Shown here piece by piece: positions 54,428 to 62,109 of a stretch of 64,000 bases of DNA (its first letter is position 1; every line of letters begins with the position of its first letter). The translations under genes were made by a program, and so were the position numbers. The notes beneath the pieces are model-generated. The model saw only the letters and a list, made by a program, of their open reading frames with translations, ran no database searches and was not told the DNA's origin. This DNA comes from CAYUHJ01 sp964444365 (lineage in GTDB: Bacteria > Planctomycetota > Planctomycetia > Gemmatales > Gemmataceae): assembly GCA_964444365.1 (NCBI GenBank), contig CAYUHJ010000008.1:1-64000 (forward strand). The letters are read 5' to 3'.

Positions 54428-55315
54428 TCACGCCGCCGGGGTCGGCACAGGCGGGTCCACGGCGATCTGGTTATCCTCAGTCGGCTGCACGCCCTTGGCG
54501 GGCAAGAGGTTGCCGCCTGACGGTGCCCCTGACGCTGACGGTGTGCGACCGTCAGCCCGCACCAGCACGGTGGGGTCGGGGAGGAAGACGTCGTCGCGGC
54601 GGACAAGCGTCGTCCACGACCCGGTCTCCTTGTGGGCGACCGTCACCTCCAGGCCGACCTTGCGGAACTGGTACTCGAGCTCGTCGAGCCGCCGGGAGAA
54701 GTAGTTCAGGGCCTTGTAGAGGGTGCCCTTGTTGGCCCCGACCTGGGCCTCGATCGCCCGGTCGTTGACGACGGCCCACAGGTCGGCGGTCCGCAGCACG
54801 AGGGTCAGCGAGCGGCCGGCCGCGTCCGCGGTGAGCACGGGGTGGAGCTTCGCCTCAGACGACAGCTTCTTGACGCCGTCCAGGAGCTGGTTGCCCAGGC
54901 CCGCGGGGGCGACGCCCGACCCGGTCAGCGAGTTGGCGAACACGCAGACGGCCTCGAAGTTGTAGTCCCCGTCCTTCTTGGCAACGGCCAGCGTCCGCTC
55001 CCGGCCGCCCTGGTAGGCGTCCTCGGCGATGTAGTCCATGGCGAGGGCGAGGTCCGCGTTCGCCAGGTGCAGGTCCGGGCGGTGGTAGCGGTACAGGTTT
55101 CGGAGGTAGCTCCGCACCCGCATGCTCACCTTCCCGTCCTTGTCATAGAGCCGGTACAGCCGCCGGGTCGGGTCTTTCGCCAGGCGGATGCACGGCTGGT
55201 CCTCGCCGTCGAGGCACTTGGTGGTGTGGTCCTCGTTGACCTTCTCGAGGAGGAAGTTCACCGGATCGAGGTCGGCCTGGGTTTTGGTGGCCGGGGTCGT
55301 GATGGTCTCGGTCAT
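54428..55315 (-). CDS. Hypothetical island protein carrying the in-frame palindromic repeat
   Basis: A 295-residue protein. The first ~230 residues are alpha/beta (LYRLYDKDGKVSMRVRSYLR, YRYHRPDLHLANADLALAMD, ANSLTGSGVAPAGLGNQLLD, ANKGTLYKALNYFSRRLDEL) and recall plasmid replication-associated proteins, without a firm family. The C-terminal ~35 residues (LVRADGRTPSASGAPSGGNL, LPAKGVQPTED) are encoded by the 96-bp repeat also present in the DnaE-like gene. It precedes the AAA+ ATPase gene on the same strand, separated by a terminator. Confidence 0.6.
   Translation of the reverse strand: MTETITTPATKTQADLDPVNFLLEKVNEDHTTKCLDGEDQPCIRLAKDPTRRLYRLYDKDGKVSMRVRSYLRNLYRYHRPDLHLANADLALAMDYIAEDAYQGGRERTLAVAKKDGDYNFEAVCVFANSLTGSGVAPAGLGNQLLDGVKKLSSEAKLHPVLTADAAGRSLTLVLRTADLWAVVNDRAIEAQVGANKGTLYKALNYFSRRLDELEYQFRKVGLEVTVAHKETGSWTTLVRRDDVFLPDPTVLVRADGRTPSASGAPSGGNLLPAKGVQPTEDNQIAVDPPVPTPAA
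54469..54564. repeat. 96-bp in-frame palindromic repeat, copy B
   Basis: Ungapped match to 38731-38826, read in the same frame on the minus strand. The outer arms here are less perfectly complementary than in copy A, but the core CTGACGGTGCCCCTGACGCT is identical. Confidence 0.85.
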
Positions 55316-55409
55316 GTCGGTCTCCAGTCGGGGTGAAAAGACGTTCGGTTTGGGGAAAACGGACGATCGGACGGCCGGGCGGGGGCAGTGCCCCGGGCCC
55401 GGCGGGGGG

Positions 55410-55706
55410 TTACAGCCCGAGTGCGGCCAGCTCCTGCTCGACCCGGTTCCGGTCCCCGGTCGGGTGCGGGACGGCCTTCTGCGGCGGGGGCGTCGGCCCT
55501 CCGCGGTTGCTCTGGCGGTCGAAGAACCGCTGCAGGGCTTCGACAGACGTGCACACCTGACCGCCGACGCGGATGGTCTCCAGTCCCATCGCCGCCCAGC
55601 GGTAGAAGGTGCTCACGTGCGGCTTGCGACCGTGTCTCCGACCGGGGCAGAGCTTGGCCGCCTCGCGGAAACTGACGACCCGTTCTTTCGCGATGTCGAT
55701 TGGCAT
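55410..55706 (-). CDS. DUF1580 protein, excisionase/AlpA-like HTH
   Basis: A 98-residue protein starting at ATG 55706. MPIDIAKERVVSFREAAKLC, then HVSTFYRWAAMGLETIRVGG and CTSVEALQRFFDR, is the DUF1580 pattern, a MerR/excisionase-like HTH common in planctomycetes. Position near the right end of an integrase-bearing island suggests a recombination directionality factor or a regulator. Three 10-bp tandem units lie 74-104 bp upstream of its start (55780-55810) and may be its binding sites. Confidence 0.75.
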   Translation of the reverse strand: MPIDIAKERVVSFREAAKLCPGRRHGRKPHVSTFYRWAAMGLETIRVGGQVCTSVEALQRFFDRQSNRGGPTPPPQKAVPHPTGDRNRVEQELAALGL

Positions 55707-55779
55707 CGGGTCACTCCTTGGGTGTGGCCCGGAATTCGGGTCCACAGGTAGGGTTGACCCGCCGCAGACTTATGAGAAA

Positions 55780-55810
55780 AGACACTTAGAGACATTTAGA
55801 GACATGCACT
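55780..55810. promoter_or_regulatory. Three 10-bp tandem repeats upstream of DUF1580
   Basis: The sequence reads GACACTTAGA, GACATTTAGA, GACATGCACT in three consecutive 10-bp units (55781-55810). Helical phasing and position upstream of the DUF1580 start suggest binding sites for an excisionase-like protein or regulator. Confidence 0.5.
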
Positions 55811-55862
55811 CCCCGTCGGTGCCACCGCGAACCGCGGAGCACCCGGAGCCGAACTCGCCGAA

Positions 55863-56558
55863 CTAAAGGGGTTTGAGACAGAGCCGCCGACCGAGGCCCT
55901 TCTGCCCGATGATGATCTGTTGCAGGTCGGCTGGGAGGTACTGGATCGCCCGCGATATGCGTTTCAGTCCGGCCGCCCCGTCGGGGAACTCCTGGAACCC
56001 GGCGAACGCCTTGCTGCCCTTCGTCGCCTCGCCGCGGATGTCGAGGATGATCTTGGCAGCCTGGCAGTACGGGCCTGGACCCTGATGGGCCTGGAGGACT
56101 TTGAGGATCACATACCCCTCGGGCCTCAAGCGGGAGTACAACTCGCCGTCGAGCAGGACGGAGAACGTCGAGTCGTCGAACTGGAGCCGTTCCCGCTGCT
56201 GGTACTCGTCGTCCAGCCATACCGCGAAGTCGACGGCGGACTTCCGGGCTCCTTTGAAATTCCCCTTTTCGTAGCGAGTCACGATCTCGGTCCAGTACTC
56301 TCGCCCCTCCTCGTCGAGCGGGTTCAGGTTGACGAACGTGTCGGGTGAGACAAACACCTCGCGAAAGACGAGATCGAGTTCGGGCACGTCGGCGATCGAA
56401 GTCGGGGTTCCGGGAGACTCCTCGTTCGCACCGACGATCGTCCCGGCCGCGAAGGCCCGGAGCGTGTCCGCGAGGACGCGGATGCGGAACCGGCCGTAGA
56501 ACATGGCACTCGGTTTCGCCTTCCGCGGCTTCACCTTCGGTTTGTCACTCCGCGGCAT
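55863..56558 (-). CDS. Hypothetical protein
   Basis: A 231-residue protein starting at ATG 56558, 14 nt inside the upstream nucleotidyltransferase gene. The start is very basic (RSDKPKVKPRKAKP). A central region follows (FVNLNPLDEEGREYWTEIVT, AVDFAVWLDDEYQQRE), and the C terminus (LDGELYSRLRPEGYVILKVL, GLKRISRAIQYLPADLQQII) is helical and may contain a winged helix. Function unknown; possibly co-transcribed with the two genes upstream as a third component. Confidence 0.55.
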   Translation of the reverse strand: MPRSDKPKVKPRKAKPSAMFYGRFRIRVLADTLRAFAAGTIVGANEESPGTPTSIADVPELDLVFREVFVSPDTFVNLNPLDEEGREYWTEIVTRYEKGNFKGARKSAVDFAVWLDDEYQQRERLQFDDSTFSVLLDGELYSRLRPEGYVILKVLQAHQGPGPYCQAAKIILDIRGEATKGSKAFAGFQEFPDGAAGLKRISRAIQYLPADLQQIIIGQKGLGRRLCLKPL

Positions 56559-57408
56559 CCGTTGTCCCCCCGCCTGCGGATGACGCACGGATCGCCTGCT
56601 TGTTCGCGGCGTCGGCCGCTTGGCACCGAGCCTTGTACCGGCGACGGGCGATCTCGACCAGAGACAGGTGGAGCGGTGACCCTGGGCCGGCCGTCCGTAG
56701 ACGGGTCACGACTACCGGCTCGATTTCGAACGCCGCGGGCGGGTCCGGGACGCCGGGGGCGGACGGGGCCAGGTAGCACCAGTTCACGGGATGTCTGACG
56801 CGGGCGATGGCATTTCTGACCGCGTCCACGTCGTTGAGCAACCCGGCCTGATGGACCCGTTCGAACCCGCGGCGACTCCGCAGGGAACCCAGGACGACCT
56901 CCGCAGTCGCACGACCGGACCCGAGGGCGGCGAACGACCGGGCGTCGAGGAACTCTTCCAGCACCAAGACGTCGTCCCAGTCCGACTCCCGCTCGGTCTC
57001 CTTGCTCCGGATCAGATCCGCAAGGCCGAGGAACGGCAGGATTCGGCCGCCGTACTCGCCCTCTTCCCGGCGGGCGTGGAGTGCGGGGAAGGCGTCGAGC
57101 AGGTGGTTCTCCCGCCAGAACTCCAGCCACTCCTCCCGCCCGTCGTCGAGTCGGCCGATCTGGAATCGGCGGAAGGCGTGGGGCCGCCACGACGGGCCTT
57201 CGGGCAGCGGTCCGGCCGTTGCCAGGGGTGAGCGGTTAAGCCGTTCGGCTAGGTCGTCCCATCCGTCGGCGGAGAGGTGCAGGTCGAAGTCGGAGGTGTA
57301 GCGGTGGAGGCCGTAGAACCGGACCGCGTGTCCGCCCATCACCAAGCACGTTAGCCCCGCTGCTTCCAGCACGGTGACGACGGCTGCGAGTCGCTCGTCC
57401 GGGTTCAC
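56545..57408 (-). CDS. Nucleotidyltransferase-fold protein (AbiEii/MNT-like)
   Basis: A 287-residue protein starting at GTG 57408. LVMGGHAVRFYGLHRYTSDF, then DLHLS, is the GG...R.T.D.D active-site pattern of nucleotidyltransferases related to MNT and AbiEii toxins. Downstream are FLGLADLIRSKETERESDWD and VLVLEEFLDARSF, as in the same family, and an extra ~100-residue helical tail. The small gene upstream overlaps it by 4 nt. This suggests a toxin-antitoxin-like unit in which the NTase modifies a nucleic acid or partner, an inference from architecture. Confidence 0.7.
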   Translation of the reverse strand: MNPDERLAAVVTVLEAAGLTCLVMGGHAVRFYGLHRYTSDFDLHLSADGWDDLAERLNRSPLATAGPLPEGPSWRPHAFRRFQIGRLDDGREEWLEFWRENHLLDAFPALHARREEGEYGGRILPFLGLADLIRSKETERESDWDDVLVLEEFLDARSFAALGSGRATAEVVLGSLRSRRGFERVHQAGLLNDVDAVRNAIARVRHPVNWCYLAPSAPGVPDPPAAFEIEPVVVTRLRTAGPGSPLHLSLVEIARRRYKARCQAADAANKQAIRASSAGGGTTDAAE

Positions 57409-57641
57409 AGCAGCGAGTCCTCCCAGCCACGGCTCCCGTGCGTCCGGTACATGACGACCAGTGGGTGCCGGGCCAGTTCGTCGTCCGACAGCGGGGACGC
57501 GAGGAGGGCGAGCACCTCCGGCAGGGCGTCGTCCAGGTAGATACGTTCCGCCTCCTGGGCGGTGCGTGCCCGGCCCGAGAGCAACAAACGGAAGACCGGA
57601 TCGTCATCCAGGTCGGCGTCGGTGAGCGTCGCGGAAGTCAT
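57405..57641 (-). CDS. Small partner of the nucleotidyltransferase (antitoxin-like)
   Basis: A 78-residue acidic protein starting at ATG 57641 (MTSATLTDADLDDDPVFRLL). It contains RARTAQEAERIYLDDALPEV and LASPLSDDELARHPLVVMYR, largely helical. The GTGA overlap with the NTase gene supports co-translation. No family recognised, but size and arrangement fit an antitoxin or regulatory partner. It is the last gene before the right end of the island. Confidence 0.55.
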   Translation of the reverse strand: MTSATLTDADLDDDPVFRLLLSGRARTAQEAERIYLDDALPEVLALLASPLSDDELARHPLVVMYRTHGSRGWEDSLL

Positions 57642-57752
57642 GAGGAACGGCCCGGCGTGTGGTCGGACTAAGTCCTTGCTGTCATCATACCAGCAACCCG
57701 AGCCGCGTAGCGGCGGATCGTCGGTCGGTGCGTTCAAAGGGCCGGGGTGACG

Positions 57753-57800
57753 TGTACCGTGCTGTACCGTTCGTGTACCGTTTTTCGCACGGATGTACCG
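57753..57800 (+). repeat. Phased TGTACCG(T) arm-type repeats at the right island end
   Basis: TGTACCGT at 57753, 57763 and 57774, and TGTACCGC at 57794: spacings 10, 11 and 20 bp, i.e. one and two helical turns. The same unit, in inverted orientation as well, forms the palindrome 34184-34203 near the left end. This fits integrase or excisionase arm-type sites, 117-164 bp from the right att copy. Confidence 0.65.
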
Positions 57801-57916
57801 CTCCGCCACGCAACCGGCCGCAATTCTCCGCACAACCTTGAACGAGATTCCCCTGTGATGTAAGGTGCTTCCACGCATCGTGTGTTCGTGCCAAATTGCT
57901 GTCTCGGCGAGCAAGT

Positions 57917-57962
57917 GCTTCGGGACCAAGAGGTCGCAGGTTCGAATCCTGTCAGCCCGACT
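57917..57962 (+). repeat. att site: 3' half of tRNA-Pro(CGG), right copy
   Basis: Identical over 46 bp to 34062-34107 and again lacking the tRNA 5' half. It marks the right boundary of the island. Confidence 0.85.
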
Positions 57963-58003
57963 TTAAGTTGATGACTGGTAACGGTTTGTGACGAGCCAAT
58001 TTA

Positions 58004-58057
58004 GGGGTAATCGACCGGGTGCCGATTGGGGTAAATCCATCGGCTGATCTGGGGTAA
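58004..58057 (+). repeat. Three GGGGTAA direct repeats (possible IS end remnant)
   Basis: GGGGTAA occurs at 58004, 58028 and 58051, period 23-24 bp, just outside the island. Multiple spaced short repeats are typical of transposon ends of the IS21/IS481/Tn7 kinds, but no transposase gene is present. A remnant is possible. Confidence 0.35.
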
Positions 58058-58063
58058 AACGAA

Positions 58064-58093
58064 CGGCCCGCTAATCGAAAGGTTGGCGGGCCG
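58064..58093. terminator. Bidirectional terminator-like hairpin
   Basis: Stem CGGCCCGC (58064-58071) with GCGGGCCG (58086-58093), 14-nt loop. On the plus strand AGTCGTTTCTC follows; on the minus strand TTCGTTTT follows. It separates the island end from the RNA-repair operon. The rest of 58094-58366 contains no supported gene. Confidence 0.5.
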
Positions 58094-58366
58094 AGTCGTT
58101 TCTCTCGCATGCTGGCAAATTCCTGCCCGGCAAACTACCCACCCTTCATCTTGACCGTTCTCCGGCGCGAACCCTCCCACCTCTTATTACTCGCCCGCGA
58201 TCCCTCTCCCGCTCGTTCGTGATCAAGGCAGAAGGTCTTCCGCTGCCCGTGTCCGCTGGTCTGCCCCGTAGATTTGGCGAAGCTAGATTGAACCGGGACG
58301 GCCCGAGCGGTGTCGCTCCCCGAACGGGACCGGGACGGTCGAGGCGTGACGCCACGAGGGTCGGCG

Positions 58367-59779
58367 ATGCTGCTGACGATCACGACCACACATCGACCGG
58401 CGACCGATCTGGGCTACCTGCTGCACAAGCACCCGGATCGGTTCCAGTCGTTCGACCTGAGCTTCGGCAAGGCCCACGTCTACTACCCGGAGGTCGGGGA
58501 GGACCGCTGCACCGCCTGCCTGCTGCTCGACGTGGACCCGGTGGGCATGGTCCGGGGCAAGAACCCCGACCAGAACTTCCTGCTCGCCCAGTACGTCAAC
58601 GACCGCCCCTACACCGCCTCCTCGTTCCTGAGCGTGGCCATCAGCCAGACCCTCGGCTCGGCCCTCCAAGGCCGGTGCAAGGACCGGCCCGAACTGGTCC
58701 AGACGCCGATCCCCCTCGCCGCCCGCATCGACGTGCTCCCCGTTCGCGGCGGCGAGCCGTTCCTGCGGCGGGTGTTCGAGCCGCTCGGGTACGAGGTCGA
58801 GGCCGTCCGCTACCCGCTGGACGAGACGTTCCCCGACTGGGGCGAGAGCCCGTACTTCTCCGTCGAGGTCCGCAAGACGACCGCCCTCGCGGACCTGCTG
58901 AGCCACCTGTACGTGCTGGTCCCGGTGTTCGACGGGAAGAAGCACTACTTCGTCGGCGAGGACGAGATCGAAAAGCTGCTGGCCAAGGGCGAGGGGTGGC
59001 TGGCCACCCACCCGGAGCGGGAGGAGATCGCCCGCCGCTACCTGCGGTTCCAGCCGAGCCTGCTCCGCATGGCCCTCGCCCGGCTGGTGCAGGAGGAGGA
59101 GCCGCCGGGGGCCGACGAGGACGAGCAGCGGCCCGAGGCGAAGGCCGAGGAGACGCTGGAAACCCCGATGAGCCTCAACGACCAGCGGCTCGGGGCGGTG
59201 CTGGCGGCGCTGCGGGCGGGCGGGGCCAAGCGGGTGCTCGACCTCGGCTGCGGGGAGGGCAAGCTGGTCCGGGCGCTGCTGAAGGACCGGCACTTCGAGG
59301 AGGTCGTCGGGGTGGACGTGTCCGTTCGCTCGCTCGAAGTCGCCGCCCGCCGACTGAAGCTGGACCGCCTGCCCGACCAGCAGGCCGAGCGGGTGAAGCT
59401 GATCCACGGGTCGCTCATGTACCGGGACAAGCGGCTGGCCGGGTTCGACGCCGCAGCCGTGGTCGAGGTGGTCGAGCACCTCGACCCGCCCCGGCTGTCC
59501 GCCTTCGAGCGGGTACTGTTCGAGTTCGCCAGGCCCCGGACGGTGGTGCTGACCACCCCGAACCGGGAGTTCAACGTCACGTGGGAGTCGCTCCCGGCGG
59601 GCCAGTTCCGCCACCCCGACCACCGGTTCGAGTGGACCCGGCAGGAGTTCCGCGAGTGGGCGACCGGGATCGCCTCGCGGTTCGGGTACGGGGTCCGGTT
59701 CCTCCCGGTCGGCCCGGAGCACCCCGAGTACGGGTCGCCGACACAGATGGGGGTCTTCGAGCAGCGCGACGAGCAGTGA
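58367..59779 (+). CDS. hen1: Hen1: 3'-terminal RNA ribose 2'-O-methyltransferase
   Basis: A 470-residue bacterial Hen1 starting at ATG 58367 (MLLTITTTHRPATDLGYLLH). The N-terminal half (FQSFDLSFGKAHVYYPEVGE, YFSVEVRKTTALADLLSHLY) is the Hen1-specific region that promotes ligation. The methyltransferase half has RVLDLGCGEGKLVRALL and the metal-binding EVVEHLDPPRL (Glu, Glu-His) near residues 366-370. The tail HPDHRFEWTRQEFREWATG is also conserved. Hen1 methylates the 3'-terminal ribose at the break before Pnkp seals it, so a repaired tRNA cannot be cut again at that site. The frame upstream from 58310 is not needed. Confidence 0.93.
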   Translation: MLLTITTTHRPATDLGYLLHKHPDRFQSFDLSFGKAHVYYPEVGEDRCTACLLLDVDPVGMVRGKNPDQNFLLAQYVNDRPYTASSFLSVAISQTLGSALQGRCKDRPELVQTPIPLAARIDVLPVRGGEPFLRRVFEPLGYEVEAVRYPLDETFPDWGESPYFSVEVRKTTALADLLSHLYVLVPVFDGKKHYFVGEDEIEKLLAKGEGWLATHPEREEIARRYLRFQPSLLRMALARLVQEEEPPGADEDEQRPEAKAEETLETPMSLNDQRLGAVLAALRAGGAKRVLDLGCGEGKLVRALLKDRHFEEVVGVDVSVRSLEVAARRLKLDRLPDQQAERVKLIHGSLMYRDKRLAGFDAAAVVEVVEHLDPPRLSAFERVLFEFARPRTVVLTTPNREFNVTWESLPAGQFRHPDHRFEWTRQEFREWATGIASRFGYGVRFLPVGPEHPEYGSPTQMGVFEQRDEQ

Positions 59780-59811
59780 CGAGTCGTCTCATTCGGCGGG
59801 TGGGGGATCGT

Positions 59812-60186
59812 ATGGCCGGGAAGAGGCAGATCCGAGCGGCGTTCCGGGCGTCCGTCTTCCGGCGGGACCGCTACCGATGTGCCGTGTGCGGGAAGCCCGG
59901 CAGGGACCGGCAGGGCGGCGACGGCCACCGGGCGTACCACCCCGGCCTCCCCGACGAAGCGCTGGTGCCGCTCGACGCCCACCACGTCACCGACCGCAAC
60001 GACATGCCGAACGGCGGGTACGTCGCGGAGAACGGGATCGCCCTCTGCGACGACGGGTGCCACCGGCTCGCCGAAGTCTTCCACCAGACCGGGACGCCCC
60101 ACCCCGGCTACGCCCCGGCGGACCTCTACGCGCGGGTCGGGTCGTCCCACGAGGCGGCGCGCCGGGCGAGCGCGCGGTCGGCGTAG
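59812..60186 (+). CDS. HNH nuclease-domain protein
   Basis: A 124-residue protein starting at ATG 59812, 32 bp after hen1. It has FRASVFRRDRYRCAVCGKPG, LDAHHVTDRNDMPNGGYVAE, NGIALCDDGCHRLAE: a zinc-coordinating CxxC...CxxxC pair with the DAHHV core of HNH enzymes. It lies inside the RNA-repair operon between hen1 and the RNA ligase. HNH proteins are not a standard part of this pathway, so it may be a passenger or a novel accessory nuclease. Confidence 0.75.
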   Translation: MAGKRQIRAAFRASVFRRDRYRCAVCGKPGRDRQGGDGHRAYHPGLPDEALVPLDAHHVTDRNDMPNGGYVAENGIALCDDGCHRLAEVFHQTGTPHPGYAPADLYARVGSSHEAARRASARSA

Positions 60187-60248
60187 GGCCGAACCTTTCC
60201 GCCTCGGGCGTGTCTGCTCCCGAACCTGCCCCTCCGCCGGAGGTCGCC

Positions 60249-60985
<737 letters not shown>

Positions 60986-60989
<4 letters not shown>

Positions 60990-62089
60990 CCGGGTGGGAC
61001 GACATCGAGTCGGCGTCGGTCGGGGAGGTCCTCGACTGGGCGGAGCCGCAGCCGTGGGCGCGGGCGATGGCCGCGTGCGGGCAGGACCCCGTGTGGCACG
61101 CGGAGGGGGACGTGTGGACCCACACCCGGATGGTCGTGGCCGAACTGGAGCGGCTGGCCGAGTGGCCGGGGCTCGACCGGGGGGCGCGGCTCCGGCTCGT
61201 CTTCACGGCCCTGTTCCATGACGCCGGGAAACCGGCCACCACGGCCCTCGACCCGGCCACCGGGCGGACGCGCTCCCCCAAGCACGCCCTCGTCGGGGCC
61301 GGGATCGCGCGGGCGGTGCTGCGGGGCCTCGGGTGCCCGCTCGGGGTCCGCGAGGACGTGGCCAACCTCGTTCGCTACCACGGGCGACCGCCGTACCTGC
61401 TGGAGAAGGGCGACCCGGCCCGCGAGGTCATCGCCCTGTCGTGGGCGGTCCACCACCGCCTGCTGTACCTGTTCGCGCTGGCGGACACCCGGGGGCGGCG
61501 GACCCCGGAGATGGCCCGCCCCGAGGACGACCTGCACCTCTGGAGGATGGTGGCCGAGGAGAACGGGTGCCTCGACCAGCCGTACCCGTTCCCGAACGAC
61601 CACGCCCGGTTCCTGTTCTTTCGGGACGCCCTCTCTAGCCTGCACTACGTCCCACGGGAGGACTACCGCTGCACGGTCACGCTGATGGCGGGCCTGCCGG
61701 GGGCGGGGAAGGACACGTGGCTGGCGGCGCACCGCCCCGGCCTGCCGGTGGTGTCGCTCGACGACCTGCGGGCCGACCTCGGGGTGAACCCGACCGACGA
61801 TCAGGGAGGGGTGGTGCAACTGGCGCGGGAGCGGTGCCGGGAGCACCTGCGGGCCGGGCGGGACTTCGCGTTCAACGCCACCAACACGGTACGGCAGACC
61901 CGCCAGCGGTGGATCGACCTGTTCGCCGACTACGGGGCGCGGGTCGAGGTCCGCTACCTCGAACCGCCGCTGCCGGTCGTCTACCGGCAGAACGCCCGCC
62001 GCCAGCCGGGGGTGCCCCGGCGGGTGATCGACCGCCTCGTGGACCGGCTGGAGCCCCCGGCCCGCACCGAGGGCACGCGGTCGAACTGA
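60986..62089 (+). CDS. HD-Pnk: HD phosphohydrolase-polynucleotide kinase fusion
   Basis: A 367-residue bifunctional enzyme. The N-terminal HD domain has DVWTHTRMVVAEL, FTALFHDAGKP (His78-Asp79), KHALVGAGIARAVL and VRYHGRPPYLL. The C-terminal P-loop kinase has LMAGLPGAGKDTW near residues 236-243, VVSLDDLRADLG, and FNATNTVRQTRQRW, then YLEPPLPVVYRQNARRQPGV. HD-Pnk enzymes remove 2',3'-cyclic or 3' phosphates and phosphorylate 5'-OH ends. The gene is coupled to the upstream RNA ligase as in characterised HD-Pnk operons. Confidence 0.88.
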
Positions 62090-62109
62090 TCGGCTAGGAC
62101 GGACCCCCG

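Larger units (their letters stand above)
34062..57962. mobile_element. 23.9-kb integrative island bounded by tRNA-Pro-derived direct repeats
   Basis: Two exact 46-bp copies of a tRNA 3' half bound the segment. The tyrosine integrase starts 123 bp inside the left copy. TGTACCGT arm-like repeats occur inside both ends. A DUF1580 excisionase-like gene lies near the right end, and plasmid/phage-like genes (DUF932, AAA+ ATPase) are carried inside. Most cargo is on the minus strand. Because both ends are tRNA fragments, I infer a tandem insertion next to another island whose intact tRNA lies left of the window. Confidence 0.75.

Noticed and set aside
57880..57962. Functional tRNA gene at the right att copy
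   Set aside because: Same reason: the 5' half is absent.
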